Shown piece after piece: positions 1 through 8,940 of a stretch of DNA of 64,000 bases. The notes beneath the pieces are model-generated. The model was not told the DNA's origin. It ran no database searches and worked only from the letters and a program-made list of their open reading frames with translations. Origin of the DNA: Spirosoma rigui (lineage in GTDB: Bacteria > Bacteroidota > Bacteroidia > Cytophagales > Spirosomataceae); NCBI RefSeq assembly GCF_002067135.1, contig NZ_CP020105.1, positions 3,286,001 through 3,350,000 of the forward strand. Direction: 5' to 3'. Position 1 is the first letter of the stretch. The number at the start of each line of letters is the position of its first letter. Both the position numbers and the translations under genes were made by a program.

Positions 1-44
1 CCAATACCGCTTATCCCTGGCGTAACGATCGGTATTCCTGAAAA

Positions 45-85
45 GATGGAGGCTGATGCAACCTGATTTCGCGTCAGCCTCCATC
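45..85. terminator. Bidirectional hairpin terminator
   Basis: A 12-bp perfect stem (45-56 with 74-85) extends to 15 bp with one G-T pair. On the minus strand it is followed by TTTT and on the plus strand by a T/C-rich run. It lies just after the SIS gene stop, so it probably ends the ROK-SIS transcript. Confidence 0.7.
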
Positions 86-93
86 TTCTTCTT

Positions 94-651
94 CTAGCTT
101 TCAATAAAGCCGTAACACAGCATATGGCAGATCGTCATTTGGGCGTCCTCAACCCGGCCGTAGTGGGTATCGTCGACGACGATCACTTCGTGAGCAATGT
201 CGGCGACACGACCCCGCTTGCCACCAACCAGGGCAATCGTCGTAAGTCCGTTGGTGTTAGCCCAGTCAACGGCTTTGACTACGTTGGGCGAATTTCCACT
301 CACACTCAGGGTTAGTACCAGGTCGCCGGGGCGGGCGTAGTTCTGTAACTGTCCCATGTACACGTCCTCGTAAGCGTAATCGTTACCCAGGGCTGTAATC
401 CACGCTACGTTCTCGTTCAGCGACAGGCACCGGAAGCGCTTGCCCATTCTGTCGGAAGCGCTCTTGCCCAGGTCGGTAATGAAATGGGATACGTTGGAGG
501 CACTGCCGCCGTTGCCAAACGCAAACAACTGCCGGTCGTCGGCCCAGCACTGGTGAATCAGGTCGATGATCCGTTGCACCTGATCGAGCGGAATGGCATC
601 GTAAACGGCTTTTTGCCGCTCGATGTACGATTCAAAATAGGGTCTGTTCAT
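94..651 (-). CDS. SIS-domain sugar isomerase, GmhA-like
   Basis: A 185-residue single SIS (sugar isomerase) domain protein. The phosphosugar-binding signature is visible as GNGGSASNVSH near residues 47-57 and LTLSVSGNSPNV near 113-124. Length and motifs resemble sedoheptulose-7-phosphate isomerase (GmhA), which makes the heptose precursor of lipopolysaccharide; a related isomerase for another phosphosugar cannot be excluded. It lies 41 bases after a ROK sugar kinase on the same strand, so the pair may act in sequence on one sugar (inference). The ATG at 651 gives a normal N-terminal helix. No heptose kinase or nucleotidyltransferase is seen nearby, which keeps the precise substrate open. Confidence 0.85.
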   Translation of the reverse strand: MNRPYFESYIERQKAVYDAIPLDQVQRIIDLIHQCWADDRQLFAFGNGGSASNVSHFITDLGKSASDRMGKRFRCLSLNENVAWITALGNDYAYEDVYMGQLQNYARPGDLVLTLSVSGNSPNVVKAVDWANTNGLTTIALVGGKRGRVADIAHEVIVVDDTHYGRVEDAQMTICHMLCYGFIES

Positions 652-692
652 GGGTAAAGGAATAAGTACTGAATGTGAGCGGTAGGTGGAGA

Positions 693-1652
693 CTACCGCT
701 GATCGGTTGTCAGCAGCGCCAACGCTCCAACGGGTACGGCGTCTTCGCCGAGTTTCGCCAGTAGAACGATAGGGACGGGCTGGAACGCTTTCATGACAAA
801 GCGGGGAAGCGCCTGCCGGACGGCTGCCCGCAGCGGTTCGCCAATGAGCGAGAGTCCACCCCCCAGCACGAGGGCATCGGGATGAAACAGGTGAACCACG
901 TGCGACAGGCCAAGGGCGATCACTGACCCAATCTGTTCAATAAGCATCCGGGCGACGGGGTCGCTCTGCTCGTAGGCTTCGTGCAGGAACGTAGCGGGGC
1001 CGCGCCGGAGATTTCGATCGGCCAGTCCGGCCTGCTGATTTTCTTCGACCAGTTTCCTAAGTATCGAATCGGCGGGCAACTGCGGCAGCAAACCGAGAAT
1101 TTGCTGATCGACGGCCCAGCCGGAAACCGTTTGCTCGATGGTCTGGCCCGGTGAGTCGGCACCCGGCGGCACCAGCCACAGGTGACCAATTTCGGCTTCT
1201 CCCGGTAACGCTCCGTGGTAGAGCTGGCCATCAACGACCATGCCGCCCCCAACGCCACTACCCAGCGTTACATAAAACACATGCGCAAAACCCGTTGCTA
1301 CGCCCTGGCGCGCTTCGCCCAGGGCCGCTACGTTGGCATCGTTCTCAACCCGGACACTAACGCCGGGCATTTGTTCGGTGAGCCAGGCTGCCAGATCGAA
1401 CCCGGCCCATCCGCCAACCTGATGTGACGTAGCGATACGGCCTGTTTGCCAGTCGACGGGGCCGCCAAACCCCACCCCGACACGTGTGGGTACGGAGCGA
1501 AGCGAACGGAACGTATCAGTAAGCTGCGTCAGGATACCTGCTGCCCCCAGCGCCGGGTCAACCTGGTGGCGGTAGCGTTCTGTAATTCGCCCTGATTCAT
1601 CACCCGTCACGATCTGCAGCTTAGTGCCGCCAATTTCAATACCAAGGTTCAT
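693..1652 (-). CDS. ROK-family sugar kinase
   Basis: A 319-residue ROK (repressor, ORF, kinase) protein. The N-terminal phosphate-binding segment is MNLGIEIGGTKLQ, the second nucleotide loop is VTLGSGVGGG near residues 130-139, and the catalytic-type aspartate lies in VENDANVAALGEA. No helix-turn-helix precedes the kinase fold, so it is an enzyme rather than a repressor. The usual ROK zinc-binding cysteine motif (CxCGxxGC) after GHxxV is absent: the segment reads EIGHLWLVPPGADSPGQ. The ATG at 1652 is preferred to an in-frame TTG at 1664 because it starts exactly at the conserved motif. The SIS isomerase gene follows, probably in one operon. The sugar phosphorylated is not known. Confidence 0.88.
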   Translation of the reverse strand: MNLGIEIGGTKLQIVTGDESGRITERYRHQVDPALGAAGILTQLTDTFRSLRSVPTRVGVGFGGPVDWQTGRIATSHQVGGWAGFDLAAWLTEQMPGVSVRVENDANVAALGEARQGVATGFAHVFYVTLGSGVGGGMVVDGQLYHGALPGEAEIGHLWLVPPGADSPGQTIEQTVSGWAVDQQILGLLPQLPADSILRKLVEENQQAGLADRNLRRGPATFLHEAYEQSDPVARMLIEQIGSVIALGLSHVVHLFHPDALVLGGGLSLIGEPLRAAVRQALPRFVMKAFQPVPIVLLAKLGEDAVPVGALALLTTDQR

Positions 1653-1686
1653 TGGGTAGGGCAAGGTTTAGGAGGAAACAGTAGTG

Positions 1687-1721
1687 GTCGAATGCCAGTA
1701 CGTTGCGTACTGGCATTCGAC
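1687..1721. terminator. 16-bp perfect hairpin
   Basis: Perfect inverted repeat, arms 1687-1702 and 1706-1721 with a 3-base loop. It lies six bases past the stop of the exported protein on the minus strand and before the ROK start, so it is probably a terminator, although no T-run follows on either strand. Confidence 0.55.
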
Positions 1722-1727
1722 AATTGG

Positions 1728-3338
1728 TTACGCCCGTTTCATGGTGGCGCGTCCGAGGTAGATGCTGTCGCCTTTGAGCGAGAGGTTGGTGTAAAACGAG
1801 TACCCGTTTTTTACGTATCGAACCATGACCTGACTAACCTGATCAGGACGGGCGTAAGCTTTGGTAGCCGCAATAAGAATCTGGTCGCCGTTGACAATGG
1901 CCCGCACAAACGGCAGATCGCGGGTTTTGATCTGATTGGCGTTATAGCCAACCCAGGTCTTACCGCCATCGTACGAGCATTCAGTTGCTTCATTCAGGTA
2001 CGTTTCCCGACCGTTGAACAGGTCGCCGTGGTGCCGGAACAAGCGCCATAAGCCGTGGATATAATGTTCGTAAACGGTGTAGTTCCGGTCGTTGGCCAAG
2101 CCCTGCAGGGCCGGGTCGGCAGGCGTGGGCTGGTCAGGAACGAGGGTGTTGTGGTCATCCCAGAACAGCACTCCATATGCCCCGGTGAACCAGTAGAAAA
2201 CAGCCATGCCTTCGGCTACTGCCGGTGGGGCCGGGTGCTCGGCCTTGCCGCTTTTGTTATACTCGCTGTTCTGGGTATTAAAAACCCAGTGCCAGGCAAT
2301 GCGCTTTTTGGGCGATAGCTTCAAATTGACTTCCTGCTCGGCCAGCAGTGACGCCAGCCAATGCCGGTCACCGTCGCCGGTATGTTGGATGGTATAATCG
2401 AAATCCGGGTAGAGGTAGTAGGTACCGGGCATCTGAAAATCCACGTAGTCGGAAAACGACTTGCCTACGATATCATCGGGCATACCCCGTTGTTTGCTGG
2501 TGCTCGTCTGGCGGGCGGGCATGCTCCAGAGCCAGTCAGGATTAACGGTATAGTGGCTGGCTTTGGAATTACCGAAGCTGTTGTGTGGTACGGGAGCAAT
2601 GGAGCCTATCTTCGTTTGTGGGCTGACGTTTTCTTTGATCGTTTTAGCCATAAACGTGTACAGGTTCGCATGTTCCTGCTCATTGCCACTGCTGACGCCC
2701 TCGTTCTCGATGTCCAGAAAAATGGTGCCGTAGGTACTTTTCCAGCCCGTTGGCGGGCAGTCGCCAAAACCAACGCAGCCTCCCTGCAGTTCGGTCGATG
2801 CCTGGAACAGGGTGTTCCGGTTCTCGGTCCGGGCACCGGGAGGATTCCGGAAAAGTACCTCACGGGCCAGATTTCCGTTACGGGCCCACTTCAGGCCGAA
2901 TGGATTAGCGAAATAGTCCTGGTAAATGATCCACGACCGCTGGCTGAGTTGTAGCGCGCTTTTCCAGCCCTGTGGCGGAACTCCATCCTTCCAGATTTCC
3001 ACATTGGGCACCATCAATCCCTGTTCAATGGCCGAGAAACCCCGCCGGAACAGTTTAGTCCGGTCCTGGTTGACGTGCAGGTTTCGCCCGGCTCCGGCAA
3101 ACGTAATGGTCTTGGTTGCCGGCAGGGTGAAATCGCCTACGACATCGATGTTGTAATACCCTTTGCGCGTACTGGGGGTAGGGGTAAAACGGGCGCGTGG
3201 GGTAGGAGCCAGGGGGGTTAAAGCAGGCAGGGGACCCTGTAGCGCTACGGCCTCCGGTACGGGAGGTGCCGACGAACGCACAAACCAGAAACCAAAGCCA
3301 GCCAGGCTGGCCACCAGAACGGATGCGGCTATTTTCAT
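1728..3338 (-). CDS. Exported or membrane-anchored protein of unknown function
   Basis: I do not recognise this 536-residue protein. It begins with a hydrophobic signal or anchor segment (MKIAASVLVASLAGFGFWFV), then a Pro/Thr-rich linker to about residue 58, then a large globular region rich in aromatic residues. Segments such as GTIFLDIENEG, IAWHWVFNTQN and GVLFWDDHNTL put acidic residues next to aromatic strands, as in TIM-barrel glycosidases, but no family motif is certain. An in-frame GTG at 3350 would add four residues; the ATG at 3338 gives a clean signal sequence. The divergent position relative to no obvious partner and the following hairpin suggest a single-gene transcript. A carbohydrate-binding or hydrolase role is only a guess. 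Confidence 0.75.
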   Translation of the reverse strand: MKIAASVLVASLAGFGFWFVRSSAPPVPEAVALQGPLPALTPLAPTPRARFTPTPSTRKGYYNIDVVGDFTLPATKTITFAGAGRNLHVNQDRTKLFRRGFSAIEQGLMVPNVEIWKDGVPPQGWKSALQLSQRSWIIYQDYFANPFGLKWARNGNLAREVLFRNPPGARTENRNTLFQASTELQGGCVGFGDCPPTGWKSTYGTIFLDIENEGVSSGNEQEHANLYTFMAKTIKENVSPQTKIGSIAPVPHNSFGNSKASHYTVNPDWLWSMPARQTSTSKQRGMPDDIVGKSFSDYVDFQMPGTYYLYPDFDYTIQHTGDGDRHWLASLLAEQEVNLKLSPKKRIAWHWVFNTQNSEYNKSGKAEHPAPPAVAEGMAVFYWFTGAYGVLFWDDHNTLVPDQPTPADPALQGLANDRNYTVYEHYIHGLWRLFRHHGDLFNGRETYLNEATECSYDGGKTWVGYNANQIKTRDLPFVRAIVNGDQILIAATKAYARPDQVSQVMVRYVKNGYSFYTNLSLKGDSIYLGRATMKRA

Positions 3339-3427
3339 GCTGGTTTTCACAAATGGATAGGTAGGGACGACGCCGTGAGAGCCGCCCGATGAAGTGAGAA
3401 AAGAACAGGGTATATAATACCCCGCGC

Positions 3428-4300
3428 TTACTCGTCGATATAACGTTTGGTAATGGGCTGGTAAGAGTCGATACGCCGGTCGCGAAAATACGGCCAGGTA
3501 GTACGGTATTTCTCCGACAGCGCCAGGTCCACTTCCTGCACGTGTACAACCTCACCTTCGTGGGGTGCCAGGTACAGCAGCGAGCCAAAGGGGTTGGTCA
3601 CGAACGAACCGCCCCAGAACTTTTGGCCATTCTCTTCACCCACCCGATTAACGGCTACGACGTGAACACCGTTGGCAATGGCGTGGCTCCGCTGAATCGT
3701 TTGCCAGGCGTTATACTGCTCCTCGTTCTGTTTCGGGTCCGGCTCGGTGGTATCCCAGCCGATGGCAGTCGGGTAAAACAGCACTTCGGCACCCATCAGC
3801 GCCGTGATGCGGGCTGCTTCGGGATACCACTGATCCCAGCAGATGAGGACACCAATCCGGGCAAACTTCGTATCGAATACCTTATAGCCCAGGTCACCAG
3901 GGGTAAAGTAGAACTTCTCGTAATAGCCCGGGTCGTCGGGAATGTGCATCTTCCGGTACTTACCCAGGTAGGTCCCATCAGCATCCAGCACCGCCGTTGT
4001 GTTGTGGTACAAACCCTGCGCGCGCTTTTCGAAGAGGGAGGCTACGATAACAACCCCCAGTTCACCCGCCAGTTCCCCCAACCGGTTCGTTGTAGGGCCG
4101 GGAATGGCTTCGGCCAGGCTGAAATTATGATGGTCTTCCACGTCGCAGAAGTACAGCGACGTGAACAGTTCCTGCAAACAGACAATCTGAGCACCCTGCT
4201 GAGCGGCTTCACGAATGCCGTTCATGGCTTTCTGAATGTTGGACTCGACATCGGCCGAGCAACTCATCTGCACTAAACCGATCTGGACTTTTTTTGACAT
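3428..4300 (-). CDS. aguB: N-carbamoylputrescine amidase
   Basis: A 290-residue nitrilase-superfamily enzyme predicted to hydrolyse N-carbamoylputrescine to putrescine, CO2 and ammonia, the last step of the agmatine route to polyamines in the cytoplasm. The catalytic triad is visible: Glu44 in LQELF, Lys117 in KYRKMHIP and Cys154 in ICWDQWYPE. The stretch IPDDPGYYEKFYFTPGDLG is characteristic of the carbamoylputrescine group. The start is the ATG at 4300; a longer frame to 4411 adds 37 residues without similarity to the family. No agmatine deiminase gene is next to it here, so the partner is presumably elsewhere. A minus-strand promoter candidate lies directly upstream. Confidence 0.9.
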   Translation of the reverse strand: MSKKVQIGLVQMSCSADVESNIQKAMNGIREAAQQGAQIVCLQELFTSLYFCDVEDHHNFSLAEAIPGPTTNRLGELAGELGVVIVASLFEKRAQGLYHNTTAVLDADGTYLGKYRKMHIPDDPGYYEKFYFTPGDLGYKVFDTKFARIGVLICWDQWYPEAARITALMGAEVLFYPTAIGWDTTEPDPKQNEEQYNAWQTIQRSHAIANGVHVVAVNRVGEENGQKFWGGSFVTNPFGSLLYLAPHEGEVVHVQEVDLALSEKYRTTWPYFRDRRIDSYQPITKRYIDE

Positions 4301-4304
4301 AAGA

Positions 4305-4331
4305 CAAAAATAGGGCGTTCCGTATTGACAA
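4305..4331 (-). promoter_or_regulatory. Candidate Bacteroidota-type promoter of aguB
   Basis: Minus-strand TATTTTTG (4312-4305) matches the -7 consensus TAnnTTTG, with TTG at 4331-4329 and a 16-base spacer, slightly shorter than usual. It ends five bases before the ATG at 4300, implying a very short or absent leader. Confidence 0.4.
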
Positions 4332-4428
4332 CGCCAATTCTCAACAAAAGTCTTAGCGGGCGGGTTCGGGAGACGTAGTTTGTGCGGTGCAGTTCGTATT
4401 TTTCGGATCAACTACAAAACCTCTTCCT

Positions 4429-5532
4429 ATGCTCAATCGCCGAACCTTTCTGCACACGGCCGCACTGACTGGCGCGGCAACGACGCTACTGCCCAATGCG
4501 CTCTGGGCGGCAACCAAACCCGCTAAAGATAAACTGGGCGTTGCGCTCGTCGGACTGGGTTATTACAGCACCGATCTGCTGGCTCCGGCGCTCCAGCAAA
4601 CCAAAAACTGCTACCTCGCCGGCATCGTAACCGGTACGCCCGCCAAAGCCGAAAAATGGAAGAAGCAGTACAATATTCCCGACAAAAACATCTATTCGTA
4701 CCAGACGTTCGATCAGATCGCCAATAACCCCGACATCGACGTTGTCTACGTAGTACTACCCCCTTCCATGCACGAGGAGTACGTGGTACGGGCGGCCAAA
4801 GCGGGTAAGCATGTCTGGGTGGAAAAGCCGATGGCTGTCACGGCTAAAGAGTGCCAGAATATGATCGATACCTGCCGCAAGAACAAGGTAGCGCTGACGG
4901 TAGGGTACCGACTCCACCATGATCCTAACACGCAGGAGTACGTAAAAGCCCTGCGCGATGGCAAAATCGGCAAAATACAGATGGTGAACTGTTCGGCAGC
5001 CTATTACGATGCCCGCACCGACCACTGGAAGCAGAAAAAAGAGATGGGCGGTGGGGTTATGTACGACATGGGAGTCTATGTACTGCAGGGAGCCCGACTG
5101 GCAACCGGCGAGGAACCCATTGCCGTAACGGCCCAGCAGTATACGACCCGGCCGGAGGTATACAGGAACGGGCTCGACGAAACGACCACGGCTCAGCTTG
5201 TTTTTCCGAGCGGTGCGCGGGCGGTGGTGCAGTCGAGCTACGGTATGAACATGAATTTCCTGCACGTTACGGGTAGCAAAGGAATTTTGGAAATGGAACC
5301 CTACTCGGCGTATAACGGTGTAAAAGGAACGTTTTCGGGTGGGGCCAGCGGTAGCATCAACCATCCGTATCAGGCACCCGGGCAACAGGTTCGACAAATG
5401 GACGACGATGCGGAATCAATTCTGCAGAACAAACCAGTGCTGGTACCGGGTGAGGAGGGACTGCGCGACATCAAAATCGTGGAAGCCATCTACCAGGCCG
5501 CGCGCTCGGGTCGTGAGGTGAAAATTTCCTGA
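4429..5532 (+). CDS. Gfo/Idh/MocA-family oxidoreductase with Tat-type signal
   Basis: A 367-residue NAD(P)-dependent sugar oxidoreductase. The N-terminus MLNRRTFLHTAALTGAA is a twin-arginine signal, so the enzyme is probably exported folded with its cofactor. A Rossmann region follows (VALVGLGYYSTDLLAPAL, about residues 37-55), and VWVEKPMAVTAKE around residue 130 is the EKP motif conserved in this family. The C-terminal half is the mixed sheet that shapes the substrate pocket. The ATG at 4429 is chosen because it creates the RR signal; the frame is open further upstream. Oxidation or reduction of a periplasmic sugar is likely; the substrate is unknown. It is divergent from aguB. Confidence 0.88.
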   Translation: MLNRRTFLHTAALTGAATTLLPNALWAATKPAKDKLGVALVGLGYYSTDLLAPALQQTKNCYLAGIVTGTPAKAEKWKKQYNIPDKNIYSYQTFDQIANNPDIDVVYVVLPPSMHEEYVVRAAKAGKHVWVEKPMAVTAKECQNMIDTCRKNKVALTVGYRLHHDPNTQEYVKALRDGKIGKIQMVNCSAAYYDARTDHWKQKKEMGGGVMYDMGVYVLQGARLATGEEPIAVTAQQYTTRPEVYRNGLDETTTAQLVFPSGARAVVQSSYGMNMNFLHVTGSKGILEMEPYSAYNGVKGTFSGGASGSINHPYQAPGQQVRQMDDDAESILQNKPVLVPGEEGLRDIKIVEAIYQAARSGREVKIS

Positions 5533-5702
5533 TTCGGTGACGGTCGCCGTTGGTAGTAACCAGGCTGTTGGGAAGGGCGTTAGCGAAAAATGTGTTTTAG
5601 TTGTACGCTATGCGTGTTTTTATTGTCGTATATAAAGTCAGGCGGGCCATTTGGCGGGTCACCGGGATTTTGCGTACTTCGCTTGTCAACCCCAATTTGC
5701 TT

Positions 5703-5936
5703 ATGCAACTCGCCGACTTTACGAACCTCCCTGCCAATCGGCAACTCGATACGCTTTACTTCGCCGGTGATGTGCTGGCTAATCGGTACGAAGGAGAAAA
5801 CATCTTCCTGCTGTATAACCTGAACGGCTTTTACGTTGAGCTTCGCTACGATGCTTACAACAGTACGCTGCACCAGGTAACTGCCTTCCGTGATACGAAT
5901 AAACTGGAGCCTTATCTGCCGTATCTGGTCGATTAA
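5703..5936 (+). CDS. Small conserved-looking protein of unknown function
   Basis: A 77-residue soluble protein. From memory it resembles short Cytophagales proteins that share a pattern of an N-terminal F-x-x-LP-x-x-R segment, then LYxLxxFYVELRYD and a C-terminal LEPYL; here the segments are DFTNLPANRQ, LLYNLNGFYVELRYDA and KLEPYLPYLVD. That family has no known function. The ATG at 5703 is preferred, but the frame is open back to 5601, which would give 111 residues with a basic N-terminus. An antisense frame over the same bases looks less protein-like. A strong terminator follows at 5961. Confidence 0.6.
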   Translation: MQLADFTNLPANRQLDTLYFAGDVLANRYEGENIFLLYNLNGFYVELRYDAYNSTLHQVTAFRDTNKLEPYLPYLVD

Positions 5937-5960
5937 TTGCGTCCTCAAGTACTATGCTAC

Positions 5961-6004
5961 AGGTGTAAGGCCAACGCTGAGGAGTTGGCCTTACACCTTT
6001 TTTA
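5961..6004 (+). terminator. Intrinsic terminator
   Basis: A 15-bp perfect stem (5961-5975 with 5984-5998) with an 8-base loop is followed by a run of T to 6004. It terminates the small gene ending at 5936. Confidence 0.85.
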
Positions 6005-6341
6005 GTAACCGGCGGTGGCAATCCATCCCCGAAAACGGTCTGGCTGTGATCAGCAGCACACCCGTTGTCGGGGCGAATTGGCAAACAATAGGCGGATTTG
6101 TTTAACCGCTGGCTATCTTTGTCGATCTGTTTGATATGGTACTTCATCGACGGTACACGTCATTCGTGGAATTTGCCACAAGATAGCAGCGCTCATTTTT
6201 GTATTAGTTCATAGACTCTCATAGGAAAAAAATGGCCTCGTCGCCATTTGTTGAGTTGCGTGTATCTACGTTCCAGTAGGCTGGATCTGGTTAGTTGTAA
6301 CTTGAGTACTACGGTGAAACTATTACCTTCCATCCTGGATA
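6005..6341. other. Non-coding interval before the MBOAT gene
   Basis: No supported gene in about 340 bases. TATCTTTG at 6114-6121 matches the -7 consensus TAnnTTTG on the plus strand, but no well-placed TTG lies upstream, so it is a weak promoter candidate that would leave a leader of about 215 bases. Nothing else is recognised. Confidence 0.4.
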
Positions 6342-7781
6342 ATGCTTTTCAATTCCCTTCATTTTTTACTCTTTTTTTTCTTTACAACATTCGCCTACTA
6401 CAGCCTGCCTCCCCGCCGGCGGTGGATGTTGCTGCTGATTGTCAGTTGCTATTTCTACATGGCCTTCATTTTGGCGTATATCGCCATCCTGGGGGTTGTA
6501 ATCCTGATCGATTATGTAGCCGGCCTGTATATTGAGCGGGCACACGGCAGTCGACGACGGTTGCTGCTGATTATCAGTCTGGTCGCTAACATAGGCCTGC
6601 TGGCGTTCTTTAAATACTACGACTTCTTTAATGAACAGCTCACCGCCCTCCTGTCGGGGTTGAGCATGCAGAACCCTATTCCTATGCTGGGCGATATACT
6701 GCCCGGAATCGTGTTACCTATCGGTCTGTCATTCCATACCTTTCAGTCGATCAGCTATACGATTGAGGTGTACCGGGGTAAGCAGCAAGCGGAAAAAAAG
6801 CTGGGGGTGTATGCGCTGTATGTCCTGTTCTATCCGCAACTGGTAGCTGGCCCTATCGAGCGTCCCCAGAACATGCTCCACCAGTTTCACGAGTATCATC
6901 CGTTCAACTGGTCCCAGGTTCGCTACGGTCTGCTGTTGATTGCGGGTGGTTTCTTTAAAAAAGTGGTCATTGCCGATCGCATGGCGCTGGTGGTGGATCC
7001 GGCATTCGGAAATGCAGGCAGTACCAACGGGTCGACCTTGTTGCTGGCGGCCGTATTCTACTCCATTCAGATTTACTGCGACTTTTCCGGCTATACCGAC
7101 ATTGCCATCGGGGCCGGTCAGGTGCTGGGAATCAAAATGATGCGAAATTTCGATACCCCGTACCTGTCGGCGTCCATTGCCGAATTCTGGCGTCGGTGGC
7201 ATATTTCGCTGTCGACCTGGTTTCGCGATTACGTGTACATACCCCTGGGCGGCAACCGAAAATCGGTGGCCCGGACATACCTGAATACGTTCACCGTATT
7301 TGGGCTGAGCGGCCTCTGGCACGGGGCTGACTGGAAATTTATTATCTGGGGACTGCTGCACGGCTTTTACCTGGTGATCGGGCAAATGTGGTCGCAGCGG
7401 AGTTCGTCCCGATTCGTGGCAATGACCGAAAAATCAGTCGTTGGTGGGATGCCAGCATATAGAATTAATCAATTACTTACCTTTGCCTTAGTCACGTTTA
7501 CCTGGGTATTTTTTCGAGCGGCCAGTACCAGCGACGCGTTCCTCATTCTGGGCAAGATAGCTTCCGTCAATGATTACCTGCCGGTGCAGACCATGATTGA
7601 ACCGGCGGAGATTGCCTTTTGTACGTTACTGATCGGGTTACTGGTCGTGGAGCCCCGCTGGATCCGTTTCACCGAGCGGGTAACCAACCGGGATTTTTGG
7701 GTAGCTATGGTTCTGCTACTGTCCGTCTGCTATTTCTTTGGTGTTTTCACGGCCAACCAGTTTATTTATTTCCAGTTCTGA
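6342..7781 (+). CDS. MBOAT-family membrane O-acyltransferase
   Basis: A 479-residue polytopic protein of the membrane-bound O-acyltransferase family, close to AlgI/DltB types that pass acyl groups across the inner membrane onto a surface polymer. Family features seen are the early KYYDFFNEQ segment, PIGLSFHTFQSISYTIEVYRG, LVAGPIERP, the EFWRRWHISLSTWFRDYVYIPLGG block and the catalytic-histidine segment GLWHGADWKFIIWGLLHG. About ten hydrophobic segments are visible. The next gene starts 10 bases downstream and encodes an SGNH-like protein, the usual partner that completes acyl transfer outside the membrane. The acceptor polymer is unknown; an exopolysaccharide is the natural guess. Confidence 0.92.
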   Translation: MLFNSLHFLLFFFFTTFAYYSLPPRRRWMLLLIVSCYFYMAFILAYIAILGVVILIDYVAGLYIERAHGSRRRLLLIISLVANIGLLAFFKYYDFFNEQLTALLSGLSMQNPIPMLGDILPGIVLPIGLSFHTFQSISYTIEVYRGKQQAEKKLGVYALYVLFYPQLVAGPIERPQNMLHQFHEYHPFNWSQVRYGLLLIAGGFFKKVVIADRMALVVDPAFGNAGSTNGSTLLLAAVFYSIQIYCDFSGYTDIAIGAGQVLGIKMMRNFDTPYLSASIAEFWRRWHISLSTWFRDYVYIPLGGNRKSVARTYLNTFTVFGLSGLWHGADWKFIIWGLLHGFYLVIGQMWSQRSSSRFVAMTEKSVVGGMPAYRINQLLTFALVTFTWVFFRAASTSDAFLILGKIASVNDYLPVQTMIEPAEIAFCTLLIGLLVVEPRWIRFTERVTNRDFWVAMVLLLSVCYFFGVFTANQFIYFQF

Positions 7782-7791
7782 TTCCAGCTAT

Positions 7792-8847
7792 ATGATTGTA
7801 AAATTCCTCCGGCTACTGTTTTTAATGGGCTCGGGTATTCTGATGCTCATCGCGCTGTCGCCCCCGGTGCAACGGTGGATGGACCGGCGCGGATTTATTC
7901 CGGATCAGTACAGCTATGGAGATTTGTATAACATCTCGAATTTATCCAAATTCAAAGAAAAGAATTACGTAGCCAATGCTACGCTGACCAACGCCGACAA
8001 ACCCGTGAAGCGGTACAAGGATGTGAACCTGTACACTATGGGCGACAGCTTCACCAATATCGACACTAGTTGGTACGCTGGCGGTCACAATCCACACGCC
8101 TGGGTTGGTAGTGAGCCGCTGGTGGTGGGCAAACTGGATACGACGAAGAAGAACATTCTGGTCATCGAGTTCGTGGAGCGCATTCTTCAGGAACGCATGT
8201 ACTGGCCGGAATACAAGAAGATATACATCGAAAACGGGATCGTTCCATCCGTAAAGCCTGCCGCTTCAGACACGGCTGCCGGCCCCGTCCCCAACAAGTT
8301 TACCGAGTGGCTCTTGTCGGGACTGGGGCATGAGGTCAACCAGCGGCTGGAGTTTATCCTCTTCAACGGTCCCCCGTTCATCTGGTTGAAAGAAGCAAAA
8401 GCAGAACTGCTGCTCAACTTGTTCGGACGCGTGCCGGGCGTTGTGATGTCGGCAAACAAAAAACACCTGTTCTATCCCATCGAAGTAGATACGACCTATC
8501 GGCTGAGTGCCTTTCGTCCTATTCCGGATCGGAAGCTGGATACGCTGGTTACGAACATGAATACTATCCGGCACCACTACCTTCGGATGGGTTTTGATGA
8601 AGTATACGTGTGCATGATTCCCAACAAGGTTACCATTCTGGATTCGACCCGGGGTTCCTACAATCACCAGATCGAGCGCATTGAGGCAAATCCCCGCCTG
8701 CAGGCGCCCGTCATCTCCATGATCGACACGTTACGGCATCATCCCAACTGGTATCACCTCGGCGACGGGCACTGGAACCGGAACGGCAAGCGTTTCTGGG
8801 TCCAGCAGGTCAATCAGCTGGCAGCCCGCTGGTCTGACCACCGCTGA
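7792..8847 (+). CDS. SGNH/AlgX-like protein partnered with the MBOAT acyltransferase
   Basis: A 351-residue protein with one N-terminal membrane or signal segment (LRLLFLMGSGILMLIAL) and an extracytoplasmic domain. YTMGDSFTNIDTS supplies the GDS motif with the nucleophilic serine of SGNH esterases/acyltransferases, and YHLGDGHWNRNGKRFW near the C-terminus supplies the Asp-x-His pair. This matches the arrangement of AlgX/AlgJ-type proteins that receive acyl groups from an MBOAT partner. The start at 7792 is 10 bases after the MBOAT stop, so the two are almost certainly co-transcribed. Overall family membership is inferred from motifs and context; the hydrolytic alternative (deacetylase) is possible. 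Confidence 0.75.
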   Translation: MIVKFLRLLFLMGSGILMLIALSPPVQRWMDRRGFIPDQYSYGDLYNISNLSKFKEKNYVANATLTNADKPVKRYKDVNLYTMGDSFTNIDTSWYAGGHNPHAWVGSEPLVVGKLDTTKKNILVIEFVERILQERMYWPEYKKIYIENGIVPSVKPAASDTAAGPVPNKFTEWLLSGLGHEVNQRLEFILFNGPPFIWLKEAKAELLLNLFGRVPGVVMSANKKHLFYPIEVDTTYRLSAFRPIPDRKLDTLVTNMNTIRHHYLRMGFDEVYVCMIPNKVTILDSTRGSYNHQIERIEANPRLQAPVISMIDTLRHHPNWYHLGDGHWNRNGKRFWVQQVNQLAARWSDHR

Positions 8848-8877
8848 CGAGCGAATGTCCGTACGAGTCCGAAAGCC

Positions 8878-8913
8878 AAACGCCCGGCCGCTCATCAGAG
8901 CAGCCGGGCGTTT
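8878..8913. terminator. Bidirectional terminator between converging genes
   Basis: An 11-bp stem (8878-8888 with 8903-8913) has AAA on the left arm and TTT on the right, so it can work in both directions. It separates the MBOAT/SGNH pair from clpB, which converges from the right. Confidence 0.75.
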
Positions 8914-8940
8914 ATGCATGGTGCAGATTACTATCAGCGA

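Noticed and set aside
5580..5948. A 122-codon minus-strand frame over the small gene at 5703
   Set aside because: The plus strand gives a more natural sequence with a recalled family pattern (LYxLxxFYVEL) and is followed by a proper plus-strand terminator.
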